DNA from: Zoogloeaceae bacterium | GTDB lineage: Bacteria; Pseudomonadota; Gammaproteobacteria; Burkholderiales; Rhodocyclaceae | DNA: 64,000 nucleotides | Assembly (NCBI GenBank): GCA_024235675.1 | Contig: JACKLZ010000005.1 | Location: 310,001-374,000, forward strand | Direction of reading: 5' to 3' | Shown: positions 18,182-26,653 of the stretch, one piece after another | How positions within the stretch are numbered: position 1 is the stretch's first letter | Layout: every line of letters starts with the position of its first letter | Translations under genes and position numbers: made by a program | The notes under the pieces: generated by a model | What the model saw: the letters and a program-made list of their open reading frames with translations, nothing else | Databases searched by the model: none | What the model was told of the DNA's origin: nothing

Positions 18182-18754
18182 TCAGCGGGAATTTCTTGCG
18201 TACTGCGTCAAAACCCCCTCGACCAGTTGCCTGCGCCGATTTGCAATATCCGCCATTAACGTCTGTTCTCTTTGAGTCAAGGCCGCAAGCTCAACAATTC
18301 TGTGCTGCTCTTCAATGCTCGGAACTGGCAGCTCCAATGACACGAGTGCATCCTTGCTGATCATCTGAACGGCGGTGCCAGACGCCATCGCCCCCAGAAC
18401 GGCCTGTGTCTGTGGCAGATTGATGTACCAGCGAAGGTATGCAGGCAGTACCGCTGCGCGAGTACGAATCAGAAGCATAGGCGCCGCCAGCACAGCCTCG
18501 CCGAGGTCTTCAGTCACTTGCGCGACGGTATAGCTGCGGCCACGCGACCGGAACAGCAGATCGCCAGATTGCAGTTGGTGGTGCCCTTTGCTGTTAGGAA
18601 GCGTGACCTTGGCTGCGCCCTCCAGATGTAAGAGGTTGGAGTCGTCGATATCTCGCATCTGAATTACCGTGACGAGCCCGAACAGGTCGTGTTCCAGCCT
18701 AGACCGGAAGGGGTAACCCATACGAACATCTGCAACATCGCCAAGATTTTTCAT
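18182..18754 (-). CDS. Half-size HsdS-like protein with a single recognition domain
   Basis: Start at ATG 18754 (MKNLGDVADVRMGYPFRSR), giving 190 residues, about half a normal HsdS. One complete recognition unit is present: LQSGDLLFRSRGRSYTVAQV, APMLLIRTRAAVLPAYLRWY, and the conserved end LVSLELPVPSIEEQHRIVEL, followed by a helix suited to bind HsdM. There is no second domain in any frame downstream, so it is not a simple frameshift of a full gene. It is the first gene of the island, while a full hsdS lies 3.3 kb further down the same operon. It may act as a dimer giving a palindromic site, or modulate the main complex. Confidence 0.75.
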   Translation of the reverse strand: MKNLGDVADVRMGYPFRSRLEHDLFGLVTVIQMRDIDDSNLLHLEGAAKVTLPNSKGHHQLQSGDLLFRSRGRSYTVAQVTEDLGEAVLAAPMLLIRTRAAVLPAYLRWYINLPQTQAVLGAMASGTAVQMISKDALVSLELPVPSIEEQHRIVELAALTQREQTLMADIANRRRQLVEGVLTQYARNSR

Positions 18755-18791
18755 GGTCGTAATCCGATTTCTGTAAAAACAGCGCAAGCGA

Positions 18792-18820
18792 AGATTAGAT
18801 CTGGCTCTCGATACTGTCAA
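18792..18820 (-). promoter_or_regulatory. Predicted sigma70 promoter of the restriction island
   Basis: On the minus strand TTGACA (18820-18815) and TAATCT (18797-18792) are separated by exactly 17 bases. The -35 is a perfect consensus; the -10 is moderate. It lies about 40 bases ahead of the half-size hsdS start and faces the whole run of minus-strand genes down to 8946. Confidence 0.5.
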
Positions 18821-19279
18821 GTGCAGTAACGCGGTTTCTATTATTTATCTGGTGGATAGTCCATGGATCTGTCGATCGCCCCTCAATAAGGCTGGAGGAG
18901 GGCCGTTCGGCGGGTAAGCTGCGTCGGCAAGCTCAGACGCAACCAACTAAAATCTGGACCGCCTAAAAGCGGTCACTCAGGACGGCGATGCTGTGAGCGT
19001 CCGGTTGTTATTACACGGCAGTCGTTGAAGCGCTGAGCTGCCAACTTTGGCTAAGGCCGAGTTGCCCGCGTTGGCTGTGCAGCAAATTTCGGATCAGAGC
19101 GGCCATTTAGATGGCCGAATCCCCGACACGTTGAATTTCTGCTTCTGTCCGATTGCCGCCCGCAACCACCGCGAATTGACGGCGTGAGGATGTTTCTGAG
19201 CTGTTGACCAACAGCTTGGGGAGGCGCCGGACCCGACGCACCATTTGTGACACCTGAAAGCAATGCATCGCCCACGATG
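18821..19279. other. Intergenic region with no recognisable gene
   Basis: About 460 bases between the restriction-island promoter and the end of the TonB receptor gene. Open frames here are short and do not resemble proteins. AT content is higher than in flanking genes over the first 150 bases. It may be the outer border of the inserted restriction island; no terminal repeats or transposase remnant could be identified by eye. Confidence 0.4.
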
Positions 19280-19307
19280 CGGCCCGACGCCTCTCGGCGC
19301 CGGGCCG
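19280..19307 (-). terminator. GC-rich hairpin just after the TonB receptor gene
   Basis: CGGCCCGACGCC (19280-19291) and GGCGCCGGGCCG (19296-19307) form a 12-bp stem with one mismatch and a 4-base loop, 8 bases past the stop of the minus-strand receptor gene. No T-tract follows on the minus strand, so termination would be weak or factor-assisted; it may instead protect the 3' end. Confidence 0.35.
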
Positions 19308-19314
19308 TCGCAGA

Positions 19315-21516
19315 TCAGAACTTCACATTCACGCCCGCGTACAGCGAGCGACCTGCGCCCGGCACGGCGATGCCGTAGGGAATGCTGTTGATGCCCATGG
19401 TGGTGCCCTGGCCGGTGTAGGTGCCGCCGGTGGGCGAGTCGTAGTACTTGTCGAACAGGTTTTCGACGCCGAAGTCGAGACGCACCTGCTTCCAGGCATA
19501 GCCGCCGCGCAGGTTGACCAGGCTGTAGCCGCCGGTGCCGATTTCATTGCGCACGTCCGACACATCATCCTTCTTGCTCACCATCACCAGCTCGATCCGG
19601 TTGTCCCAGCCGCCCAGGGTGTGGGTGAGCGTGGCGGTGGCGTTGAGCGGCATGGTGTTGTAGAGGGCGTCGCCGGTGTCGAGGTTCTTGCTCCGGGTGT
19701 AGCTCAGCAGGCCTTCCACGCCCCAGTGACCCCAGGCGTTGGTGGCCAGCGGCATCTTGCCGGACAGCTCAAGGCCATACAGGCGGGCGGCCTGGTTGCG
19801 GTACTTGAGCACGGTGAAGGTGTCGTCGGCATTGCTGGTGGCGGCGGTGTTGGTGGCGCTGTTCCACTGCACCGCGTCGATGTAGTCGCTCACCCGGGTG
19901 TAGAAGGGCGTGGCCTTGAACTCCCACGCCCGGTCGGCAGCGTGCCAGTCAAAGGTGGCGGACAGCGTGGTGGCTTTTTCGGGCTCGAGGTTCACATCAC
20001 CCACATAGCCGTTGCCGTCGCCCACAGTGTTGTTCATGACGGCGGCCATGGTCCAGGTGGACCAGGTGTAGCGCTCGTACACGTTGGGCGAGCGCACCTT
20101 GCGGGCGAGGCCGAACTCGATGTCCATTTCGGCGTCGACGGTGTACTTGGCCAGCGCGGTCACGTCCCAGTTGTTGTCGGTTTTTTCGTGGTCTTGCGCG
20201 TTGAAGGCGGTGGCATCGCGCAGCTGGTTGCTGCCCATCATATTGGTGGCGGCGTAGCCGTTGGCGTCGCCGGCGTCCATGCTGACGCGCTCGTAGCGCA
20301 CGCCGAGCAGGGTGGTCCATTCCGGGTTGAGGCGGGCTTCCCATTCGGTGAACACGGCGAGGCGGTCGCGCTGGCCGTCGTTGATGTTCATGAAGGTGCC
20401 GGGGCCCATCATGCCGGTGCCCGAGGCCGGCCACCAGTCGTCCAGCCGGTAGGCCTGGTAGTCACCGCCGACGCGCAGCAGGTCTTGCGCGCTGAGGTCG
20501 ATGGTGGCCTTGAGGCTGGCGCCGGTGGTCTCGCCTTCGGAGTACATCGGCATGCCGTTCACGGCGGTGCCGTAGACCAGCTGCTTGTCGTCACCGAAGT
20601 TCATGTAGTGATCGACCTTCTCGTGATAGACGCGCGCTTCGAGCGTGCCCCAGCCGAGCTGGCCGAGGTAGCGCAGGTTGATGCGCTTGGCGTCGTTCTC
20701 GAGCATGTCCATGCGCTGGTTGGGGTAGAGCTGGTAGGGCACGCCCTGCACGCCCACGGTGCCTTCAAACAGGTGGTTCTCGTTGCGGAAGGCGAGGCCG
20801 AGGGACTGGTTGTAGGTTTTGTAGGCCGAGGAGCCGACTTCGTCACGGTCCACCGACTCGCCCGTGCGGCCGGTGGCGGTGAAGGACTTGAAGTCACGCG
20901 CGGCCCGGTAGTTGTTCGAACTGGCGGTGCCGGCCTTGTAGGTGGCGCTGAAGGTCTCGGTGGCGGCGGTGGCGCCCAGGTTGGCGCTGAAGGCGTCGCC
21001 GTTGCTGCGATACGAGGTGCCGATCTCGCCCTGGACCAGGGTGCCCTGTCCGGGCTCGGCAAACACCGGCGCGGCCGATTCGGCCACGATGCTGCCGCCA
21101 ATGCTGTCGCCGCCCACGCTGACCGGCGAGATGCCGGCGTACACACGCAGGCTGCCCAGCGCGGTCGGGTCGATGTAGGACAGGGCCGGGTTCATGTGGT
21201 TGGGGCAGGAGGCGATCAGGTCCATGCCGTCGACCTTGATGCGCAGGCGGTCGTCGGCCAGGCCGCGGATGGACGGCAGCCCGGACACGCCGCCGGCGGC
21301 ATTGACGCTGGCGCCGGGCACGGCGCGCAGTAGGCTGGCGGTGTCGCTGGTGGCCGAGGACTGACGCTTGAGGGTGTCTTGCGAGACGGCGGTGCTGGCA
21401 CCCACCTCTTCGCGGCTGTCGGAGACGGTCACGGCGGGCAGTTGCGGGTCGCCCGCGAAGGCCATCATCGGTAAGGCTGCGATGGCGGATGCCAGGGCTG
21501 CGCGTTTGAAGCTCAT
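19315..21516 (-). CDS. TonB-dependent outer-membrane receptor, probable copper type
   Basis: A 733-residue protein with a signal peptide (MSFKRAALASAIAALPMMAFA), a possible TonB box (LPAVTVSDSRE), a plug domain and a C-terminal barrel ending in the usual aromatic residue (LYAGVNVKF). In the plug, near residue 104, it has SCPNHMNPALSYIDP, close to the Cys-Pro-Asn-His-Met segment of OprC/NosA-type copper receptors. Several Met-rich loops (MMGPGTFM, WSTWTMAAVMN) would suit soft-metal binding. The receptor family is certain; copper as substrate is inferred from this motif. It is divergent from the P-type ATPase operon, across a 194-base region. Confidence 0.85.
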   Translation of the reverse strand: MSFKRAALASAIAALPMMAFAGDPQLPAVTVSDSREEVGASTAVSQDTLKRQSSATSDTASLLRAVPGASVNAAGGVSGLPSIRGLADDRLRIKVDGMDLIASCPNHMNPALSYIDPTALGSLRVYAGISPVSVGGDSIGGSIVAESAAPVFAEPGQGTLVQGEIGTSYRSNGDAFSANLGATAATETFSATYKAGTASSNNYRAARDFKSFTATGRTGESVDRDEVGSSAYKTYNQSLGLAFRNENHLFEGTVGVQGVPYQLYPNQRMDMLENDAKRINLRYLGQLGWGTLEARVYHEKVDHYMNFGDDKQLVYGTAVNGMPMYSEGETTGASLKATIDLSAQDLLRVGGDYQAYRLDDWWPASGTGMMGPGTFMNINDGQRDRLAVFTEWEARLNPEWTTLLGVRYERVSMDAGDANGYAATNMMGSNQLRDATAFNAQDHEKTDNNWDVTALAKYTVDAEMDIEFGLARKVRSPNVYERYTWSTWTMAAVMNNTVGDGNGYVGDVNLEPEKATTLSATFDWHAADRAWEFKATPFYTRVSDYIDAVQWNSATNTAATSNADDTFTVLKYRNQAARLYGLELSGKMPLATNAWGHWGVEGLLSYTRSKNLDTGDALYNTMPLNATATLTHTLGGWDNRIELVMVSKKDDVSDVRNEIGTGGYSLVNLRGGYAWKQVRLDFGVENLFDKYYDSPTGGTYTGQGTTMGINSIPYGIAVPGAGRSLYAGVNVKF

Positions 21517-21710
21517 GCCGTTCTCCTGAAAAGTGGCGCTACGAAATTGGCCGGTAGACTACGGATCAGGCCGCGGGCACGGATGTGACACGTTGTCGCG
21601 GCGCGCCCGCGGCGGCAATCCTGATGTGGGACAAGACCCCGGTCGTCGGCTTGCGCTAGCGTTGATTCATGGGAAGCGGCTGCGGCGCCGTTCAGCCGCA
21701 TGGAGCGTGT

Positions 21711-24419
21711 ATGAAACCCGAAGCCCCGTTCGTCCCCAGCCCGGCGCCGCAGTGGCACGCCGCGCCGGCCGGCCAGGTGCAGCAATGGCTCGAGGTGGAT
21801 GCCACCTGCGGGCTGAGCGATGCGCAGGCGAGCGCGCGTCTGGCGCAATACGGCGCCAACTGCTTGCCGGTGGCCCGTCCGCGCAGTGCATGGCTGCGGC
21901 TGGCGCTGCAATTCCATAACCCGCTGATCTACGTGCTGCTGGTCGCGGGGGTCATTACCTTTTTGCTCGAAGACTATGTGGACGCCGGCGTGATCGTCGG
22001 CGTGGTGTTGATCAATGCCTTGATCGGTTTTGTGCAGGAGGGCAAGGCCGAGAAGGCGCTGGAGGCGGTGCGGGCCATGCTGGCCAGTCATGCCACGGTG
22101 CTGCGCGGTGGCGAGCGGCATGAGATTGACGCCGCCGACCTGGTGCCGGGCGACATCGTGCTGCTCGAATCCGGCGCCAAGGTGCCGGCCGACCTGCGCC
22201 TGCTGCGCGTCAAGAACCTGCGCGTGAGCGAAGCGGCGCTGACCGGCGAATCGCTGCCGGTGGACAAGCACACCGAGCCGGTGGCCGACACCGCCGCCAT
22301 CGGCGATCGCCGCTGCATGGCCTATTCGGGCACGGTGGTGGGCTTTGGCCAGGCGCGCGGTGTGGTGGTGGCGACCGGGCAGGCCACCGAGATTGGCCGC
22401 ATCGGCGCGCTGGTGGGCGGGGTGCAGACGCTGGCCACGCCGCTCACCCGTCGGCTCGACCAGTTCGCCCGGCAGATCACCGTGTTCATCCTCGCCGTCG
22501 GCGCGCTTACCTTTGCCTACGGCCACCTCGTGCGCGAGATGCCGCCGCTGGAGATCTTCCTGGCCGTGGTGGGGCTGGCGGTGGCGGCCATTCCCGAGGG
22601 GCTGCCGGCCATCGTCACCATTGTGCTGGCCATCGGCACGCGGGTCATGGCGCAGAACCGCGCAATCATCCGCCGCCTGCCGGCGGTCGAGACGCTGGGC
22701 TCGGTGACCGTCATCTGCTCCGACAAGACCGGCACGCTGACCAAGAACGAGATGACCGCCGTGCGCATCATGCTGCCGGCGTGCACGCTGGAGGTGAGCG
22801 GTGCCGGCTATGTGCCCGAGGGCGGCTTCCAGTGCGCTGGCGCGGCGGTCGAGGGCGGACGGGATGCCGCCTTGCAGGCGCTGGCGCAGGCGGCGCTGCT
22901 GTGCAACGACGCGCGCCTCAAACACGAGGCCGGCGGCTGGCAGCTGGTGGGCGACCCGACCGAAGGGGCGCTGCTGACGCTGGCGCTCAAGGCCGGGCTC
23001 GACCCGCTTGAGTTGGCCGCCACCACGCCACGGGTTGATGAAATCCCCTTCGAGTCCGAACACCGCTTCATGGCCACCTTGCATCACGACCATGCCGGCC
23101 ACGCCTTCGTGCTGCTCAAGGGCGCGCCGGAGCGGGTGCTGGCGCTGTGTGTCGATGGCGGCGACGGCCAGCCCTTTGACGCCGCTGCCTGGCAGGCGCG
23201 TGTGGAAGAGGCGGCGAGCGCCGGCCAGCGCGTGTTGGCGCTTGCGCGCTGCGACATGCCGGCGGGCACCATCGCGCTGGCCATGGCCGACATCACGGCG
23301 CGCTTTACCCTGCTCGGCCTGGTCGGCCTGATCGACCCGCCGCGCGAGGCCGCCATCGATGCCGTGGCCCAATGCCAGCGCGCCGGGCTGCGGGTGAAGA
23401 TGATCACCGGCGACCACGCCGTGACCGCGGCTGCGATTGGCCGGCAGCTGGGCCTGGTGGCCGAGGCGCCGCTGACCGGCGAGGCCATCGAGGCGCTCGA
23501 TGAGGCCGCCCTGCGCCGGCAGGTGCAGCACACCGACGTGTTCGCCCGCGCCAGCCCTGAGCACAAACTGCGATTGGTGGCCGCGCTGCAGGCCGAGGGC
23601 GAGCTGGTGGCGATGACCGGCGACGGCGTGAACGACGCGCCCGCGCTCAAGGCCGCCGACATTGGCGTGGCCATGGGCAACAAGGGCACCGACGCCGCGC
23701 GTGAGGCCGCCGATCTGGTGCTCACCGACGACAACTTCGCCACCATTGCCCGCGCCGTGCGCGAAGGCCGGGTGGTGTTCGACAACATCAAGAAGTCGCT
23801 GCTGTTCATTCTGCCCACCAATGGCGGCGAGGCGGGCGTGATTCTGCTCGCCGTGTTTGCGGGGCTGGCGCTGCCGGTGACCGCCGGGCAGATTCTGTGG
23901 GTGAATCTGGTCACCACCATCACCCTTGCGTTGGCGCTGGCCTTCGAGCCGGGCGAGGCCGGGGTCATGCGTCGGCCACCGCGCTCGCCTGGCGAGCCGC
24001 TCATTACGCGTTTGCTGGGCGGTCGCATCGCCTATGTCACCGTGCTGATGATGGCCGCGACCTTTGCCGTGTTCGAATGGGTGCTGGCGCGCGGTGCCGG
24101 GATCGATGCCGCGCGCACGGCAGCGGTCAACATGCTGGTGATGGGCGAGCTGGTGTACCTTTTCAATGTGCGCCACTTCACCGCGACTGCCTTCCACCGG
24201 CGCATTCTCACGGGCAACCCCGTGGCCTTGTGGATGGTCGGGCTGCTGGTCGGGCTGCAATTGGTGTTTACTTACACTCCGCCGATGCAGCAGATCTTCC
24301 ACACGGTGGCGCTCGATGCGGCGACCTGGGGCGTGATCATTGCCTTGGGCGCGGCCAAGTTTCTGGCGGTGGAAGCCGAAAAAGCCGTCTTGCGGCGGCT
24401 GAACATACGGAGCATGTGA
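21711..24419 (+). CDS. Cation-transporting P-type ATPase, type II (PMA1/PacL-like)
   Basis: Start taken at ATG 21711 (MKPEAPFVPS), giving 902 residues. All P-type elements are present: actuator TGES motif (LTGESLPVDKHTEP), TM4 with PEGLPAIVTIVLAIG, phosphorylation site SDKTGTLTKNE with Asp338, and the hinge MTGDGVNDAPALKAADIG. The PEGLP form of TM4 places it with type II pumps (Ca2+, Na+/K+ or H+-like) rather than with heavy-metal CPx pumps; no N-terminal metal-binding CxxC repeats are seen. Ion specificity cannot be read. It is the first gene of a four-gene set with DUF2062, a Kef-like antiporter and a universal stress protein, suggesting ion homeostasis under stress. Confidence 0.9.
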   Translation: MKPEAPFVPSPAPQWHAAPAGQVQQWLEVDATCGLSDAQASARLAQYGANCLPVARPRSAWLRLALQFHNPLIYVLLVAGVITFLLEDYVDAGVIVGVVLINALIGFVQEGKAEKALEAVRAMLASHATVLRGGERHEIDAADLVPGDIVLLESGAKVPADLRLLRVKNLRVSEAALTGESLPVDKHTEPVADTAAIGDRRCMAYSGTVVGFGQARGVVVATGQATEIGRIGALVGGVQTLATPLTRRLDQFARQITVFILAVGALTFAYGHLVREMPPLEIFLAVVGLAVAAIPEGLPAIVTIVLAIGTRVMAQNRAIIRRLPAVETLGSVTVICSDKTGTLTKNEMTAVRIMLPACTLEVSGAGYVPEGGFQCAGAAVEGGRDAALQALAQAALLCNDARLKHEAGGWQLVGDPTEGALLTLALKAGLDPLELAATTPRVDEIPFESEHRFMATLHHDHAGHAFVLLKGAPERVLALCVDGGDGQPFDAAAWQARVEEAASAGQRVLALARCDMPAGTIALAMADITARFTLLGLVGLIDPPREAAIDAVAQCQRAGLRVKMITGDHAVTAAAIGRQLGLVAEAPLTGEAIEALDEAALRRQVQHTDVFARASPEHKLRLVAALQAEGELVAMTGDGVNDAPALKAADIGVAMGNKGTDAAREAADLVLTDDNFATIARAVREGRVVFDNIKKSLLFILPTNGGEAGVILLAVFAGLALPVTAGQILWVNLVTTITLALALAFEPGEAGVMRRPPRSPGEPLITRLLGGRIAYVTVLMMAATFAVFEWVLARGAGIDAARTAAVNMLVMGELVYLFNVRHFTATAFHRRILTGNPVALWMVGLLVGLQLVFTYTPPMQQIFHTVALDAATWGVIIALGAAKFLAVEAEKAVLRRLNIRSM

Positions 24420-24992
24420 ATGGGGTTTGTGCGGCGCTTGCGCGAGAAAGTACCCACCCGCGAGCAGATTCAGTCGAATCGCTGGCTGGGTTGGCTCGCG
24501 CCCTGGCTGGGGCACACCCGGCTGTGGCACTGGTCGCGGCGTGGCGTGGCCATGGGCGTGGCGCTGGGCGTGTTCTTCGGCCTGCTCATCCCGATTGCGC
24601 AGATCCCGCTGTCGGTGGGTGCGGCCGTGTTGCTGCGCGCCAACGTGCCGGCCGCCGCTGCCAGCACGCTGGTGACCAACCCGATTACCTTTGGCCCGGT
24701 GTATTTCGCGGCTTACCGGCTGGGCACCTGGGTGACCGGCGAGCGTCTGCCCGAGCACGCCGCCGACCCCGCCACCGCGCAGGATATCAATGCTGACGCG
24801 GGTATATGGGAGCGTCTGCAGGCCATGGGCAAGCCGCTGATGATCGGGCTGGCGATGCTCGCCACGCTGATCGGACTGCTCACCTATGGGGTGATTACGC
24901 TGGTGTGGCGCTGGCGCACCCTGGCGCGACGCCGCAATGGCGCCCGCTGGCGCCGCGCCGGCAAGAAGGCCGCACCCCCCGGGGAGGGCTGA
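24420..24992 (+). CDS. DUF2062 domain membrane protein
   Basis: A 190-residue protein starting immediately after the ATPase stop. It shows the DUF2062 arrangement: a short basic lead (RRLREKVPTREQIQSN), a glycine-rich hydrophobic segment (VAMGVALGVFFGLLIPIAQ), a second one around VGAAVLLRANVPAAAASTLV with NPITFGPVYF, and a C-terminal membrane helix followed by a basic tail. The function of DUF2062 is unknown. Position between an ion pump and an antiporter suggests a membrane role connected to them. Confidence 0.8.
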   Translation: MGFVRRLREKVPTREQIQSNRWLGWLAPWLGHTRLWHWSRRGVAMGVALGVFFGLLIPIAQIPLSVGAAVLLRANVPAAAASTLVTNPITFGPVYFAAYRLGTWVTGERLPEHAADPATAQDINADAGIWERLQAMGKPLMIGLAMLATLIGLLTYGVITLVWRWRTLARRRNGARWRRAGKKAAPPGEG

Positions 24993-24994
24993 TC

Positions 24995-26653
24995 GTGCAC
25001 GAACCCTTTGCCGAGCTGGCGCTGCTGCTGCTGATTGCCGCGGCCGTGGGCGCCGTGGCGGTGCGCCTGCGTCAGCCGGTGCTGATCGCTTACATCGTGG
25101 TGGGCATTGCGGTGGGGCCGGCGGGCCTGGCGCTGGTCAAATCGCATGACCAGATCGACTTGCTCGCCCAGATCGGCATTGCGGTGCTCTTGTTTCTGGT
25201 CGGCCTCAAGCTCGACCTGCAGCATGTGCGCCACATCGGTCCGGTCGCGCTGGCCACCGGGCTGGGGCAACTGGCCTTCACCATCGCCATCGGTTTCGTG
25301 CTGGTGCTGGCCATGGGGCGCGACTGGCTCACGGCGCTGTATGTGGCGGTGGCGCTGACCTTCTCGAGCACCATCATCATCATCAAGCTGCTGTCCGACA
25401 AGCGTGAGCTCGACTCATTGCATGGGCGCATCGCGGTGGGCTTCCTGATCGTGCAGGACATCGCCGTGGTGTTCGCCATGATGGCGATGAGCGCCCTGCG
25501 CGCCAGTGGCGACGGCGAGGCGGTGTGGTGGATGGTGGCGGGCTCCATTGTGGGCCGGGTGCTGATCGCCGCCGCGCTGCTGTATGTGTTGATGCGCTAC
25601 GTGTTGCCGCCGGTGATGCGCACCATGGCGCGCTCGCAGGAGTTGCTGCTGATCTTTGCCATTGCCTGGGGTACGGCGTTGGCGGCTTTTGGCGAGTGGG
25701 CCGGGTTCTCGAAAGAGGCGGGTGCGTTTCTGGCGGGCTTTTCGCTGGCCTCGACCCATTTTCGCGACGCTATCGGCGCGCGCCTCACGGGCATACGCGA
25801 TTTTCTGCTGCTGTTCTTTTTTATCGATCTAGGCGCCAAGCTCGACTTCTCCGCCCTGGGCGGCGAGCTGTGGCCGGCGCTGGTGCTGTCGCTCTTTGTG
25901 CTGATCGGCAACCCGCTGATCGTCATGGCGATCATGGGCTTCATGGGCTATCGCGCGCGCACCGGCTTCATGGCCGGGCTGACAGTGGCGCAGATCAGCG
26001 AGTTTTCGATCATCTTTGTGGCCATGGGCATCACCCTCGGCCATGTGGGAAATGACGCGCTCGGGCTGACCACGCTGGTGGGCATCGTCACCATCGCCTT
26101 GTCGACCTACATGATTCTCTACTCGCAACCGCTGTTCGAGCGGATCGGGCCGTGGCTGGGCATTTTCGAGCGCCGCCGCCCGCATCGCGAGCTGGCCGTC
26201 GAGCGGCAGCGCCCGCCGGAGTCACCGCCGCAAGTCATCATCTTCGGGCTTGGGCGCTATGGCGCGCACCTGCTGGCGCGGCTGCACCACCTCGGCGTGC
26301 CGGTGATGGGGGTCGATTTTGACCCCGAAACCGTACGCCGCCTGCGCCACCGCGGCTTTGCCGTGCGCTTTGGCGATAGTGAAGACCCGGCCTTTGTCGA
26401 CACGCTGCCCGTCGCCACGGCGCAATGGATCGTCACCACGCTGCCCACCTGGGAATCGAACCGCGGCCTGCTCCATGCACTCAAAGCCATGGCGGTGCCC
26501 GGCGTGATCACCGGCGTGGTCGGCGATGAAGTGCATCGCCAGGCATTGCACGCGGCCGGCGCAAGCCGGATCATCAACCCCTTCCTCGACTCGGCCGATC
26601 ACACCGCGCAACTCATGGTCGAAGCGCTAAAACCTCAGGAGGCCACCCAATGA
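24995..26653 (+). CDS. Kef-type cation:proton antiporter with TrkA-N domain
   Basis: The best start is GTG at 24995 (protein begins VHEPFAELALLLLIAAA, initiator read as Met), with GGGGAGGG just ahead; this gives 552 residues. About twelve hydrophobic segments cover residues 1-385 in the CPA2 pattern (LIAYIVVGIAVGPAGL, VALTFSSTIIIIKLLSDK, GAFLAGFSLASTHF). A nucleotide-binding RCK/TrkA-N domain follows with VIIFGLGRYGAHLLARL and an acidic residue after the next strand (GVDFD). Such proteins exchange K+ (or Na+) for H+ under ligand or redox control. It is coupled to the Usp gene by ATGA. Confidence 0.88.
   Translation: MHEPFAELALLLLIAAAVGAVAVRLRQPVLIAYIVVGIAVGPAGLALVKSHDQIDLLAQIGIAVLLFLVGLKLDLQHVRHIGPVALATGLGQLAFTIAIGFVLVLAMGRDWLTALYVAVALTFSSTIIIIKLLSDKRELDSLHGRIAVGFLIVQDIAVVFAMMAMSALRASGDGEAVWWMVAGSIVGRVLIAAALLYVLMRYVLPPVMRTMARSQELLLIFAIAWGTALAAFGEWAGFSKEAGAFLAGFSLASTHFRDAIGARLTGIRDFLLLFFFIDLGAKLDFSALGGELWPALVLSLFVLIGNPLIVMAIMGFMGYRARTGFMAGLTVAQISEFSIIFVAMGITLGHVGNDALGLTTLVGIVTIALSTYMILYSQPLFERIGPWLGIFERRRPHRELAVERQRPPESPPQVIIFGLGRYGAHLLARLHHLGVPVMGVDFDPETVRRLRHRGFAVRFGDSEDPAFVDTLPVATAQWIVTTLPTWESNRGLLHALKAMAVPGVITGVVGDEVHRQALHAAGASRIINPFLDSADHTAQLMVEALKPQEATQ

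Noticed and set aside
21513..24758. Long minus-strand frame opposite the P-type ATPase
   Set aside because: Low-complexity His/Arg/Gln-rich translation; the opposite strand encodes an intact P-type ATPase.
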